From contig OU015497.1 of the NCBI GenBank assembly GCA_907164885.2, positions 66,491,577 through 66,555,576 of the forward strand: DNA of 64,000 bases, in the 5' to 3' direction. Positions 47,019-60,027 of this stretch are shown piece after piece. The stretch is from Dolomedes plantarius (lineage: Eukaryota > Arthropoda > Arachnida > Araneae > Dolomedidae). The notes below the pieces were generated by a model. The model did not search any database. It worked only from the letters and a program-made list of their open reading frames with translations, and was not told where the DNA came from. How positions within the stretch are numbered: the first letter of the stretch is position 1; each line of letters begins with the position of its first letter. The position numbers and the translations under genes are program-made.

Positions 47019-47891
47019 TATTTTAAAATTATCTTCTCGTTAAATTTCGAACTTAAATTTAATATTCAAACAAATCTTCTTTCTTTACGAATTAAATCTC
47101 TTAGTTTACACATTTAATTACTGTCAGTGGATAAACTTAAATTAAAGATAACAAAGAAAAAAAATCAGCTCAAAAACTTAGCCTTAAATGCTTCTGGAGT
47201 AGCCATCTTTTGAATCAATTCCCTTTCTTGAACATAACTCAGATTATTGAAAAAATATATATATAAATATCGTTTGAGCCGCGACTCCTTTATTCTGTCT
47301 ACCAATTTTACTCCCAGTTCATGTCGTTTACACGCCTCTCGCAATATCCACCTTTACGAGAGACAAACAAAATCACTTCACTTTTCTTTGAGACAGCTGG
47401 CAATTCACACTTACTTGAACACATTCCAAATTCCGCTCTTTTCTGTGATTTTTTGTGAAAGAAAAATATATATAGGGATCAGTAGACTCGCGGTAAATAT
47501 TCTAAACGCATACTCAAAATTCAGACGTTGAGATCAACAAAAGTAAAGGAAATGTAAGCATGCAAATGAAGACTCCTGACAGAAGGAGCATATTTACGAA
47601 TATCTCAGTGGGTTGCATTTTTCTGCTGTTGGCTGGAAACAAATGTGCCTGGAACATTTCCGTTGCTTTCAATATATTTCGACTTAGACAATTATTGCCA
47701 AAATTATTTCACACTCATATGTAAATTATTTTACAGTCAATTTAATTAAACGTTCCTGGCATGAGAAAATATATTTTTTTCTATAATATTTCATCCTTCT
47801 TAATTTCAAACACTAATCAATTGAATGTGATACAGAAAAACACATCCAGCATAGTGCATTTTTAAATGTCCATGATTGTATCCTTTGAAAA
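47019..47891. other. AT-rich DNA without a supported gene
   Basis: The frame at 47247-47531 (+, 94 codons) has no motif or neighbour that supports it. Confidence 0.5.
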
Positions 47892-48880
47892 AGCAAATTT
47901 ACTCTAATAAGATTTATTTTCTTCTATAAATTAGTGAATGCATAGTATACAGATAAAAAAACACAAACTAAGTCTAGTAAGATTTATATTCTTCTATAAA
48001 TTAGTTAATGCATAATATAAAGGTGAGAAATAACGTAACCTATGTCTAGTAAGTTTCTAATATATATAGTTTCTAAAAATATAGTTTCTAACTAATTTAT
48101 ATTTATCAATAAATTAGTTAATGCATAGTATATAGGTGAAAAAATAACATAACCTATGTCTAGTAAGATTAATATTTTTCTATAAATTAGTTAATGCATA
48201 ATATATAGATGGGAAATAACGTAACGTCTATAAAGTTTTATACGTTTCTATAAATTTGTTAATGATAGTATATAGATGAAAAATGACAAATCCTAAGTCT
48301 AGTAAATTTTATATTTTTCTATAAATTATTTAATACAAAGTATATAAATAAAATATAACATAACCTAAGTCTTGTAAAATTTATATTTTTCGATAAATTC
48401 ACTAATGCATATTAAATAGATCAAAAATTACAAAACCTTAGTCTGGTATGTTTTATTATTTTCTATAAATTAGATATCGCATAGTATACAGATAAAAAAT
48501 AACGTGACGTATATCTGGAGAGTTTTATATTTTTCTTTGTTAATTCAATGTATGTAGATGAGAAATAACTTAACCCAAGTCTAGTAAGTCTTATATTTTT
48601 CAATAAATCTATTAATGCATAGTATATAGAAGAAAAATAGCATATTCTAAATATTGTAAGTTTCATATTATTTCTATAAATTAGCTAATGCATACTATAT
48701 TTATGAAAAATAACCTAACACAAGTCTAGCAAGTTTTCTATTTTCCTATAACTTAGTGAATGCATAGTACATAGATTAAAAAAAACATACCATAACCTAA
48801 GTCTAGTACGATTTTCAAAATTTTTCTATAATTAGGGAAGCCATATCATATAGATTAAAAATACATAACCTAAATTTTAC
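47892..48880. repeat. ~75-bp tandem array, about 13 units
   Basis: The repeated core is CTATAAATTAGTTAATGCAT, then AGTATATAGATGAAAAATAA, then CATAACCTAAGTCTAGTAAG and TTTTATATTTTT. Thirteen diverged units average 74-75 bp. The minus-strand frame at 48463-48666 is a by-product. Confidence 0.92.
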
Positions 48881-51769
48881 TTTGTTCAAAATGCATTTAA
48901 GCGTGTAGTATACAAGATGCTATATTAATATGAACTATTTTCATCTAAAATAAATATTTAAGTAAAACGCTTGTATTCATAAAATTTCATTTGGAGTACT
49001 AAGGTATGTTAATAAAACACATGTTACATAACTTGAACTCTTGATAATAATATATAAGAATATACAAGAATTGTGTAAATAATGTTATAAGGTTATATAA
49101 CATTACTTAGATCATTGTCCAAATATTTCAACCAAATATTGCCGTGCCACAAATTTTGAATGAGACAGATACTTTGAAACACTATTCAATATTCCTGTAA
49201 AGTGGTTATGAGAATAAACTGTCTTTTATTAATTCTCAAATTGAAACGTCATTGACACATTCTCATCATACTGAAGAATACCAGGTATAATGATTTATTC
49301 GTAAAAGTATATGTATGTAGAAAAGTGTAAGCGACATATATGCCAAATCAAAAATTATTTTAATTTTTACTCAAACATAAATTATATTTTATCATGAAAT
49401 TGAAAAAAAAATCTCCAGCATACATTGTTATATATTAGCACCTGTTAGATCAATGGCCAACAGTGTTATTGAAAATAGTCTCTTCAATTAAAAATGAGAA
49501 AAAAGTGGAAAAATAAAACGGCTGAATTCTAAAAAATAATTTTTTTTACATATTATCTATTTAACTTTTTTATATAAATGAAAATAATCCAAAATAATTT
49601 GTTGTAAAAGTAATTATCCTAAAAATATTTGAAAGGCTGATACATAAAAAAATATGAGCATAGACAAAATGTAAGAGCTAAAACAATCTTCAAATTAAAA
49701 TTTTAACGACTTTCCCATTATAATTTCCGCTATTAAAAACTATAGAAAATTTCTGATGTACTATTTTTAACGAGGACTAGTTTTAAAAGTCTTTATTAAT
49801 GTCAAAGATTTTGGCTCCAATATTAGTTGATATAAATAGCACAGTGAAAAGAACAATTTGATTAAAATGACAGAAAAAATGTCGTCATTTCCTGTGCTCT
49901 ATTTTAGATTTTCTTTCCTTAGACGAGCGGTGTATACCAAATACACGATAATAGTAAAAGAGCAAAAATCACATTATCTATAAAAAAAAGGTGTTTTGAT
50001 TTTAAAAGTAAAAAGTAATATTCATGGGATCTTATACAGCTTCAGGGACTGCATGAAGAGCATAGATTATGCTGTTACATAATTCATCATTATGTTATTA
50101 CACTTCAATTCTACAGCCTTCATTATGGCATGAAAAAGATTTTTTCTTATATTTTGATTCGGATAATACTTAATAATAATAATATACAAAAATTAGGATA
50201 ATATATAATGATGCTCTGGATTTGATAAACTCAAGATGTGATTTAACACATTTCAAGTATTGTACGTGCAATATTATCCGATTACATTATGTTAAAAATA
50301 AAAAAATTACAAATGTTACTTACGCTACTGAAAATTCACTCTTTCCATAAAATGGAATTATCAGATTTATGTTTGATGAAAGGTCAACCTATTGTTCTAA
50401 TAAGAACTATGAATTTTAATTAATAAACGGTTAAACAGATTCTCTTTTGAACAACATACGTACTTTTTCTAGTGGTAAAAATTAATAACATAACTTATAT
50501 TGAACATAAAAGGCGTATGCTCTAGTGTACCTATTTTCTGGTACAGTTCTTTCAGACGTCATATAACTCTATATTAAGTCTTGGCATTTTCCCCCTCCAA
50601 ATCCATTTGATTTTTATCGCAGTATAAAAGTTTTGAACAGAATTTTTACGGTACTTATTGATTTCTCTTATTCATTGATATTTAGTACTTCTACACTTTT
50701 TGACAAAATTTGTTTATTATTTTCACTGCAATTTAAAAAAAAAATCCCTGTTTTGTCCCTCATGTCATTTATAACCCATGAACAAAAATATAGTTTTATT
50801 GATAACGTATCAACAGAAACTGATATTTCTTCAAAAGATATCTGTAAAAAGGTGCCAAATGTGAGGTGTCTATAGAAAATTTCAACATATAAGAGGCAAG
50901 TAGTTTTGTTGACCTTGAAAATCACAGCTTATAAGTGAATTTCTCAATACCGAACAATATACATTTGGTAGGGTTGAAAATTATGCTTGAACTATGTGGA
51001 CTCATTTTTTCCCCTCAAAATGTATCGTTTTCTCAACGTGTGTCTCATTTTATAATTCAGTGCGAATACGTTTGAGAATCTTTAGCACATTTTTATTCCT
51101 CATATGAGGAAGAACTTCTATTGGAGAATGTAGAATATTTATTTTGAGGCTCATCAAGAAATTCACTAACTAGTTCGACAGTAATAACCATTATCTCTCT
51201 TAACTTTATTAACTATTTTTAAAAGTGTATGCTGCTCTTTTGGCGAAAACGAAGAGAAATTTAAGCAATATATTTGTAGAAAAAATATCGTGTTATAAGA
51301 CTTTAAGGCACGTGTTATATATTATCAATGAGCGACTACCACAGAAAGTTACACTTTTAAAAACTTAAAGTACAAGTATTTTAAAATGTTCAGTGTAATA
51401 GATGGGCATAACAATATTTTTAAAACATTTGTGGAAACGTTTCTTTTGAAAACATTTCTGACATAATAAATGCATACTGTTCTCTCTTGTATAGGTCAAA
51501 CAGTGAAATTCGAAAATCGAATACTACTTGCATTTATGCATTACAATATTTCTAAAGTTTTTATAAAAATGTATAACTGCATTAAACATTTATAAGTAAT
51601 TTTGGTATAACAATTTTTAAGCACATGGAATGAACAAATAAAAAAAACTATGATTATAATAATTAAACAGAGGGACTATTTAGCAGAAAATAATGGATTT
51701 TTAATAAGGTTGATTTGAAATGATATTAAGAAAAAATCTCATACAGAACCAAAATTGTAACAATATAAG
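48881..51769. other. Long AT-rich stretch without a supported gene
   Basis: The overlapping frames near 50633-50925 lie on opposite strands and show no motif. No terminal repeats were recognised. Confidence 0.5.
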
Positions 51770-51988
51770 TATATTAAGACACACTTCAATTTACTTTAAT
51801 ATTATTGTTATATACCTGAACAGTTCCTTACATTTAAAATGTTATAGTTACGTTTTATATCTTTGTTTATGCAATTATGTAATCCATTAACATGAAAGAA
51901 AATTAATTCCCAAGCTCAAAAAATATTGTCATTTAAAATAATTTGAATGATTCAGCAAAAAACTTACTTCATCACGAAATCCTCAAAA

Positions 51989-52101
<113 letters not shown>

Positions 52102-52218
52102 ATGACTAATTTACAATCATAACTAGAAAAATATCCCAACTAAAACTGTTGTTAATCAACGTTGTAATTCAAAAAATTTCATAAAACTCATTTTAAATTA
52201 CAGACAATTTATTGTTGT

Positions 52219-52376
52219 ATAGATTTTACGACTTCTACCTTAACTTAGGTGTATATAATTTGAAGTGACACTCTAATGAATTAGATTCAAACACAGTTCT
52301 AATTTAATTAAAATATTTATTTCAAAGTGACACATATTTCTTTGCTTTTTCATCATAAGCATACGTACTACAAGTA

Positions 52377-52420
<44 letters not shown>

Positions 52421-52785
52421 CATTCATGTAAGGGATATTATTCCTGTATAGATACTTTGCAAGAAAATACAGTTTGCAATACTCACAATACTTGAAAGTC
52501 AACCAGCAATGCTGCTACGTACACTTTAGGCCACATAACGCTAAATATCTTTCGTCTAACACGAACTCCTGTAGGTTAGCATCAACCTAGCTAAAACACC
52601 ACTAGCGGCTGCTCGCAAAACTCCTTTCACTTTCTTTCATCTCCTCTCACTTCGTTTCTTTAATCTAGCTGCCTGGTATTTATACCAACCGCGTATGCCG
52701 CAAATAGCATATCTTAAGCTGTTGCTTTAACTTTATTCACATAAAAGTTCGATTATTGTGAATCGAATCATATGTAAACTTTACA
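52219..52785 (-). repeat. LTR (3' LTR on the minus strand)
   Basis: Matches 55517-56060 along its length: TTAGGTGTATATAATTTGAA, CTCTAATGAATTAGATTCAA, AAGTCAACCAGCAATGCTGC, GGTTAGCATCAACCTAGC and CGATTATTGTGAATCGAATC. It has acquired a (TA)n at 52380-52419. CTGGTATTTATACC may serve as a TATA-type element. Confidence 0.9.
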
Positions 52786-52869
52786 TTGACCTGCCCCGAA
52801 AAAAAAATTAGGTAGCTGAGGACTGAATGGCTTCAGCTAGCTAGTTGAAAATGCTTGCTGGTCTGACTT

Positions 52870-53030
52870 TTTACATAATGGGTGGCAAAACCAAAAAACC
52901 TTCCACACGTTGTGTGGGGGAAAACGCCATTCCCATTTTACAAAACTAACCCCGAAGGGTCCAGGTGATACCAAGAAACTGCAGATTTGCAGAGCTGCGG
53001 ATACTGGGCTAGCCAACTGCGCCATAGAAA
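52870..53030 (-). mobile_element. Possible tRNA-derived SINE inside the LTR element
   Basis: On the minus strand ATGGCGCAGTTGGCTAGCCC resembles a tRNA A box. GGTATCACCTGGACC may be a decayed B box. The tail runs through CCACACAACGTGTGGAAGG to TTTTGCCACCC. There is only one copy in the window and no target duplication was recognised. Confidence 0.4.
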
Positions 53031-53321
53031 ATCTATTTTACTTAAAAGTGTCAACACAATTGCCCAGCATGACATTTTTTGATTGTTTGTAGCTGCTCTC
53101 CCACAATTCATAGTGCACATGTGTTATGTTTTGTGAAGTTAGTACATTAGTTAGTTAGTTCATTATCTGTATGCAGTAAGTATTTTTTTCTATTCACTGC
53201 ATGTCCCCTTCAAAAATTTATAACAGTACAGTATACCTTTTTTTTCAGTGTCTCACCCCTTCCTCTCAAAATGTTTACATAGCATATACAATTGGGAATT
53301 TCAAACCAGTTTGGTTCGATT

Positions 53322-55394
53322 TTATTGAAGGGGGTGGGATAGAATAAGAAAATTTTTACAAGACTTGTTCATGATGGCAGCAACTTCTTTGCACCAGTCT
53401 GTACATTCAGTGGAACATCTCTTGATGGTCATAGGCCTAGTACAGGGGTTCGTTGACAGTGTGGGCATCCTTCGCGCAGCAGAGTGTTGGACCTGAGGCG
53501 CTGGTCTGGCTTGACGATTGACAGGAATTCCATTAGGAGGGGGTTCTTGCTGGGAGGCTGGGATCTTCCGTTCCCTATACTTGTTCACGGGGTTTTTAGA
53601 ATTGACATCCTTTCTTTTGATTACCTTGTGTACCATATCTGTGACACGTTCATTCTTTGATGGACGTTTTGCAGTACACACTTTGCTTTTCTGCGTACTT
53701 TTGCTACTATCGGCATTAGATTTTAATGCAGATTCTATGTTTTCAAACTTATACGTCGCACCTACGTGTTCAGTTACTGGCTTCATCTCGCCATTTAAGA
53801 TACGTCTACTATTTAGTTCGTTGCCTGTTTCCTGTTTTTCAAAAAAATGACACTGATTTTCGTATTTGTGCTTATCTGATTTATTGCTTACCGACTTAAT
53901 TACTTCGGTATTAGCAGCTTTAATGCTGGAAACTGAAGGCGTTTTTCTCGTTTTTTATCCCCCTTAAATTTAGTTTTATCCTCTTTTGACGAAAAAGTCT
54001 ATTTAAAACTTGCTTCATCAGAATCGTTATCATTTAAATTCTTTAATACCGTTTCAGTTTTGTGAAGATTAAGCTTTTCACACTCGTGCGTTTTAATGTC
54101 ACCTACGTCTACAACTTCCGGAGCATCAGCTGAAAAACTTACAGTAAGACTCTGTAGCAAGCATTCATTCTGATTCCCGGTCTGGTTTTCGTGCACTTTA
54201 TTTAAGACCATATTATCAACCTGGTCCAACATCCTCATTCGGCTGGGAACTTGAAATAATAACATCATTACCTAGCGAGTTCCTAATACTGTTTAAAGCA
54301 TCTTTTTTACAGTCAACTGATAGGTGTTCACTAACTTCCGTAACACATACTGTGTCATCTACTAAGTTTCCTTCTTTAACAGTGGTGTGAATATCATCTA
54401 AAATATGAGGTATAGCATTAATAGAAGTATCACATGATTTATTTTCTAAACCACTAGCATTAGTATCGGCACCACTTTCAGGAAATTGCACTGGAATTAC
54501 CGCATTATTCCACCTAGGCTCAATTTATTTATTAGCCACATAAATACCTCGCTTTTCACTATCTTCAATATAATGGTTACTGCTCGGACAAGTTAAGACA
54601 TTTGTCAACACTGTTTTAACAAGTTTAATAATATCCTGTGAAACAACTTGCCAGTGCACGTAAGGTGCTAGCACATTATTTACTTTCAGTGCACTAATTT
54701 CACTATAACGCGTTGAACTTCTGTTATTTCGTCCGCGATAATAATTTCACTCTTGGTTAGAAATTCGCGAAAAATTTTGGCGGGGAGGGGGGAATAAAAC
54801 TTCTTGTATGCGAGTGAGGGTAAGGGGTAGCGAAGAAATGCCTATTGTCATGATTAGCTAAAACTTGAAGGAGGGTAGCCTTGCTTGTAATATTTTGACT
54901 GTCCAAAAATCTTGAGCACTTGGTTTCAAAAGCTGGATAACTATTTTTACGATTACCGCTTCCGTCACCCAATCTAAATATTGCTAACACTTTAGAATCT
55001 TTTCCATAGCAAAATGTAACGCAGACTGACCTTCACGTTGCCTTAGCAAATAAATTTCATCTTCAATTTCACTTTGATTCAAGGTCTGGGGAAAAATGCT
55101 AAGAAACTGTTGCTAGAATGACGAATAGTCAAAAATCAGATTACTGCTTTGCATACACGTGTACCACTGAAATGCACTACCTCTTAAAGCGGCTAGAGCA
55201 ATTTTAAATTTTCCCCCCTCAGGGGTGCAGTGTTGCTGAAAGTAATGCCAAATTTTCTTTAGAAATTGGCTTGAGGGGCCGCCATTGAAGGTGGCATCGA
55301 ATAAAGCAAATTGCTGAACCATAATTACCCTAGGTAAATTTTCAGCAGGGTTTTGTCTTATCTCATTTTCAATAGTAGATGAGTATAATAACAA
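53322..55394 (-). pseudogene. gag-like pseudogene of the LTR element
   Basis: Minus-strand frames begin at 55394. VMVQQFALFDATFNGG-type sequence, a FLKKIWHYFQQHC helix and KFKIALAALRGSAFQWYT are typical of retrotransposon Gag (a structural RNA-packaging protein). A TAG follows DYSSF at about 55111; QQFLSIFPQ and DEIYLLRQREGQSALHF continue the same frame. Further shifts lead to FETKCSRFLDSQN, then a long Ser/Asp/Asn-rich linker (54491-53999) and a basic C-terminus (TAKRPSKNERV, VNKYRERKIPASQQEPPPNG). No CCHC zinc knuckle was found. The frame is broken at several points. Confidence 0.65.
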
Positions 55395-55502
55395 AATACT
55401 TTCACAAATTTATCAAAATCAGAGTATAATACAGAACACAGTTCAAACTTCAATTATGTTGTTCGTTATAAATGTAAATAAAACAACCAGGGCATATATA
55501 AA

Positions 55503-55515
55503 CATTCGGGTGCCA
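55503..55515 (-). promoter_or_regulatory. Candidate tRNA primer-binding site
   Basis: TGGCACCCGAATG on the minus strand lies within two or three bases of the inner edge of the 5' LTR. TGG-starting sites there pair with the 3' end of a tRNA that primes reverse transcription. The exact tRNA is not assigned. Confidence 0.55.
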
Positions 55516-55516
55516 G

Positions 55517-56060
55517 TATAGACATTTTTGCACTTCTACCCTAACTTGGGTGTATATAATTTGAAATGGCGGTCTAATGAATTAGATTCAAACACAGTTA
55601 TAATTTAATTAAAATATTTATTTCAAAGTGACACATATTACTTTACATTTTCAACATAATCATACGTAATACTAGTACGAGATATATACATATAACATTC
55701 ATGTAAGGGATATTATTCCCGTATAAATACTTTGCAAGAAAATACAGTTTGCAATACTCACAAAACTTGAAAGTCAACCAGCAATACTGCTACTTAAACT
55801 TTAGGCCACAGAACGCTAAATAACTTTCGTCTAACACGAACTCGTGTAGGTTAGGATCAACCTAGCTAAAACACCACTAGCGGCTGCTCACAAAACTCCT
55901 TTTACTTTTTTTCATCTCCTGTCACTTCGTTTCTGTAATCTAGTTGCTTGGTATTTATACCAACCGCGTATACCGCAATTAACATATCTTAAGCGGCTTC
56001 TTTAACTTTATTCACAAAAAAATTCGATTATTGTGAATCGAATCTTATGTAAACCTTACA
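55517..56060 (-). repeat. LTR (5' LTR on the minus strand)
   Basis: Partner of 52219-52785, without the long (TA)n. Sequence differences at many positions show the insertion is not recent. Confidence 0.9.
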
Positions 56061-56364
56061 GTTGTATCCATGAATCTTCTTTTACTCTAAAAATGCTATA
56101 CGTTATAATTTATATCGGTATTTATCCAATTATACTCACCAGTAACATTCAAGTTCATTATTTCCCAAATTGTTCAGTTGTTATAGAAAAATGAGTATAT
56201 TATGTTCCTAAATACTGCATGATTCGGCAACAAAATTAAATTATTTTCAAGTCTCGCTATCAAAAGCCCAATTCATTGATTTTCATAGAATACGCAACAA
56301 ACGTTATCCGCAACATTTTGGATTTCCCTCTTTTACACGTCTTATATCAGAACACATACATATA

Positions 56365-56365
56365 C

Positions 56366-56458
<93 letters not shown>
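56365..56458. repeat. Compound (AC)n(AT)n microsatellite
   Basis: (CA)n of about 36 bp followed by (TA)n of about 54 bp. Reading frames through it on both strands are artefacts. Confidence 0.97.
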
Positions 56459-56460
<2 letters not shown>

Positions 56461-56900
56461 TAAAAAGTTAATTTATAATCATAACTAGAAAAATTTTCAC
56501 CTAGAGGTATGCTGTTAAATAACATTGTAATAATATGTTTCATAAACGATTTAATTTACTGTAATATTATTGTTCTATGCTTAAAAAATAATTCGTTTTG
56601 TATCTTTGTGTGTGCAACTATAAACTCCATTAACATTTAAGTTCATTAATTACCAAGTTCTTTACAACTGCAGGGAAAGAAATAGTCTGCCCAGATTTTA
56701 TTTTTTAAAGTGCATGATTCAGCAACAAAATTAAATTACTTTTAAGTCCCGAAAACAGAAGCACGATTCATTGATTTTCATAGAATACGCAACAAACATT
56801 ATCCGCAACTTTTTGGATTTCTTTTTTTTTTACACGTCTTACATCACAGCACACACAGAGCATCATTTTTCTCCTTTCGTTACAACAGCTTGAATGGTCT

Positions 56901-57570
56901 TACTTTCTTGATCACGAAATCCGTTTTTTATTGGTTTTGCGTTTGTTTTTTTCTCTCTCCTCCTTTTTCCACGGGAGGTAATCTATATCCAGCTTCACCA
57001 GGAGGGTTAAATATGCAAAGTGTATGCCGTTCAGAAATGCAGAATCAACAACGAAGAAAGGCGAAGATAAAATGCATTCATGCAAATGTGAAAATTTCCC
57101 GTGAAAAATATGTTTTCTCTGGTGAGGAGGTACACACTCTATTTGTCTTGTGAATATCACGAACAACATAAACAAGTGTAAGCTCGTTTCGTGATCTGAA
57201 TATCGCAAGAAATTGCTAGGCAAATCATTTGCTCGAATAAATATTAATGTATTTGTACATCTTAATTAATGAAATAGGTGTCAGTTTAAAACTAATTGGA
57301 ATGCACTGACATCTAAATAAATTAAATGCTAATTTGGCATTGTTAATTATGATTAGGTGTCTATGAAAATGCATTTTCCCTCTATATTTAAGTCTGGATT
57401 GTTTGTCTTGAAATTCAAAACTAATAATTAATTCTTTTCTGAGCTCATTTTAATATTAAACTGAAAAGACTATGCTAAATCAAAAGAAATATTTACGTTA
57501 TTAAATATGATTCCAACTTGAATTTTTAGATTGTTTTGAAAAATATTCTTTACTGTCTGCTACCAAAATC
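56901..57570. other. AT-rich DNA without a supported gene
   Basis: The overlapping opposite-strand frames at 56890-57223 show no motif. Nothing else was seen. Confidence 0.5.
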
Positions 57571-57845
57571 AGATAGGCCTGAGGTAACGCGTTGAAATTG
57601 GAACTTCGGGTGCTCAGTTCAAATCACTACATATGCTATTAACCTCCATGTCTAGGGTGGATATGGACACGTCAAATATGTAGACTGGGAACTTTTTCTA
57701 TGAGGTCAGAGAGAATGGGGGAAGGTGCGATTCCCCAGATGTCTCCCAAGTAAGTGCTCCGTCAAAATTGGGGATGCACTTCTCGAAGTTCGACTCTGAC
57801 CCTTGTGGTGATTTTGTAAACCGAAGCCACTGTCCACTGTTTTCT
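57571..57845 (+). mobile_element. SINE-like element, family 2, copy B
   Basis: Starts AGATAGGCCTGAGGTAACGC, has GTGCTCAGTTCAAATCAC in the B-box position, then AGTGCTCCGTCAAAATTGGG and GACTCTGACCCTTGTGG. The order of these words matches the minus-strand copy at 4890-5137. Copy B is longer in the middle. Confidence 0.55.
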
Positions 57846-58930
57846 ATGATGTTCGTCTGCAGTTGCTTTCATTATTAGTTTTATTACGCCTCCTGGCCTG
57901 GGAGTATAATAAGAATATTTATAAAAGTAGATAGTTTAAAATATTAATAATTCTGTTCCTGAAGTAATGTTATACACAAAATGAAAACTCATTTATTGGA
58001 AAATTAAACTCATGCTTTTTGGAAATTCCAGAGCAGGTATAAACCGTAGGAAAATCATTTAGAATGTCCTTAATAGTTTTCAAAAAGAATCAAACACAAT
58101 CTGGTACTTAAATCTCTGTTTTTATTAGAAGCCTTATTTGGATCCTTTTTGTTTAGAAACTCCTAGTCTCTGAGTCAATAAATTAGAGATGGTACTGTGC
58201 CTATTAAAATTCCCTCATGCATTTTTTTAATATGTTAATACATTTTAATCGGTGCGCACTTAGTGCAAATTAGTGATAAATATGCATTATTTTATCAAAA
58301 ATTAGTATGAAAACCAGGAAATATCCCTGAATTCAAAAGAATAAAGATTAAACAAACATTTATATTTTTAACACTGGAGGCTCTGTAGTTGAATAAAATA
58401 ATTTCCTCTTAAACTCTTTCTCTGCATATGAACTAATTAAAAATAATACAGATACTACTATAACTGTATTATTCACATATATTTTAAAAATTAAGGTTCC
58501 ATTTCCCCGTGATTATTATTATTAAATAGCAATCAATTGTTTTATGATCTAGGAATGTGCCGGTGATTATGAAAGTCAAGAATCTAAAAAAAAATAATTT
58601 TCAGTTATTTCATATTGCATTCTTTTATATTAAAGTAATCTGAATCGATCTTTGCAAATTTGTAAAAATTGAACCTTTAGATTGAGTTGATTTTTCCGCC
58701 ATTAAACAGAATTCAGTTCATGTTTATTAAACTCAATCCTTCAAATATCTCGAAAAGTAAAATATATGACTTAGAAAACTTTTATAACCACCGGCACATA
58801 TATAAAAGGCAAATACTACCCACTGATAACTGTATCTCTGGAATCATAAGACCTAGGTAGTAGAAATTTTGTATTGTGGTTCCCCGCAGGTCCCAGGTAC
58901 TCCGTAACTAATCTTTCTTAACTAGAAGGT
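57846..58930. other. AT-rich DNA without a supported gene
   Basis: No coherent frame, repeat or terminal structure was recognised. Confidence 0.5.
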
Positions 58931-59462
58931 AACCCGTCATTTTGACGTCATAATGGAAAAAGTATATGGAAGTTAAAAAAATATCCCGAATTATCTAACA
59001 ATATTGCATTTAATACATACCTTGTAAAAGCAAACCCTTTCATTATTTTTTTATTGATTTAGTTTTTCATGCGATTGGAGTAGTAGACTGCAATCCAACC
59101 CGTCATTTTGACGTCATAATACTAATAATGACGTCATAATGGAAAAAGTATATGAAAGTTAAAAAATATCCCGAATTATCTAACTATTGCATTTAATCCA
59201 CACCTTGTAAAAGAAAACCCTTTCATTATTTTTTATTTATTTACTTTTTCATACGATTGGAGTAGTAGACTGCCATTCAACCCGTCATTTTGACGTCATA
59301 ATACAAATAATGACGTCATAATGGAAAAAGTATATGAAAGTTAAAAACTATCCCGAATTATCTAACAATATTGCATTTAATCCACACCTTGTAAAAGCAA
59401 ACCCTTTCATTATTTTTTATTTATTTAGTTTTTCATGCGATTGGAGTAGTAGACTGCCATCC
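58931..59462. repeat. 166-182-bp tandem repeat, three units, rich in TGACGTCA
   Basis: Units start with AACCCGTCATTTTGACGTCA at 58931, 59097 and 59279 and end with GCGATTGGAGTAGTAGACTG. Units 2 and 3 carry an extra ATAATGACGTCATAATGG, which explains 182 against 166 bp. In all, five perfect TGACGTCA palindromes (the CRE/ATF site) occur. The units are very similar to each other, so this array is younger than the others in the window. Confidence 0.93.
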
Positions 59463-59486
59463 AGTTTTTTACAGCTCACTACGCGA

Positions 59487-59515
59487 TATAAATACTTGAG
59501 CTACTTGATTCATTC
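59487..59515 (+). promoter_or_regulatory. Candidate TATA box and initiator
   Basis: TATAAATA at 59487-59494 is followed 25 bp later by TCATTC (59510-59515), which fits the arthropod initiator consensus TCAKTY. It lies directly downstream of five CRE-like sites. TATA-like words are common in DNA this rich in A+T and no coding exon follows clearly, so this is only a candidate. Confidence 0.3.
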
Positions 59516-59796
59516 ACATTCAAGTTTGTTTGCTTTCAGAATTCATCGCAAAACTAAACAGATTTTTAAAAACTGTTAAATATACAGCTAAAAGCATCCA
59601 TTTTTTTTAGTTCTGAATGTTTTATAGAAAAATAGGCTGAACAAACGGGATTTGATGGAGAAGATATTAGTTTTTAGGTAAGAAACAATTCTGATCCACA
59701 TCTGAAATTGAAATTAAGCCTAACCGGCCGTTTGTTTACCGAGGGCTTCAATTGAAAGATGAGTACAGAGAGGAAGTGTTATACAGAGACAACGGC

Positions 59797-59798
<2 letters not shown>

Positions 59799-59856
<58 letters not shown>
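59799..59856. repeat. (TA)n microsatellite
   Basis: About 58 bp of alternating T and A. The frames at 59759-59973 through it are not genes. Confidence 0.97.
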
Positions 59857-59860
<4 letters not shown>

Positions 59861-60027
59861 TCAGACTCTAAGGGAATTAAAAAGTGCATACCCACCTTCC
59901 AAAAAAGTAAAAGAAATACGCATTTAATATTGGATTTCCATCTAGTTACTTTTATATGAAAGTCAAGAAACACATAAACATATACACAGTCCGTTTCATT
60001 AAAATCTTCCCGAAACAGAGCTAACGT

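Larger units (their letters stand above)
52219..56060 (-). mobile_element. LTR retrotransposon, no pol visible
   Basis: Two direct repeats of about 550 bp bracket 2.7 kb. GTTGT flanks the element (52214-52218 and 56061-56065), a 5-bp duplication. On the minus strand each LTR begins TGTAA-GTTTACAT. Next to the right LTR (the 5' LTR on this strand) TGGCACCCGAATG is a plausible tRNA primer-binding site. A gag-like relic follows in the correct place. No reverse transcriptase, RNase H or integrase motifs were seen, so it is probably a non-autonomous or internally deleted element. Confidence 0.85.

Noticed and set aside
47892..48880. CRISPR array
   Set aside because: The units diverge throughout and there are no constant repeats with unique spacers; the DNA is eukaryotic in character.
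53518..53850. 110-codon plus-strand frame
   Set aside because: Antisense of the gag-like relic of the LTR element.
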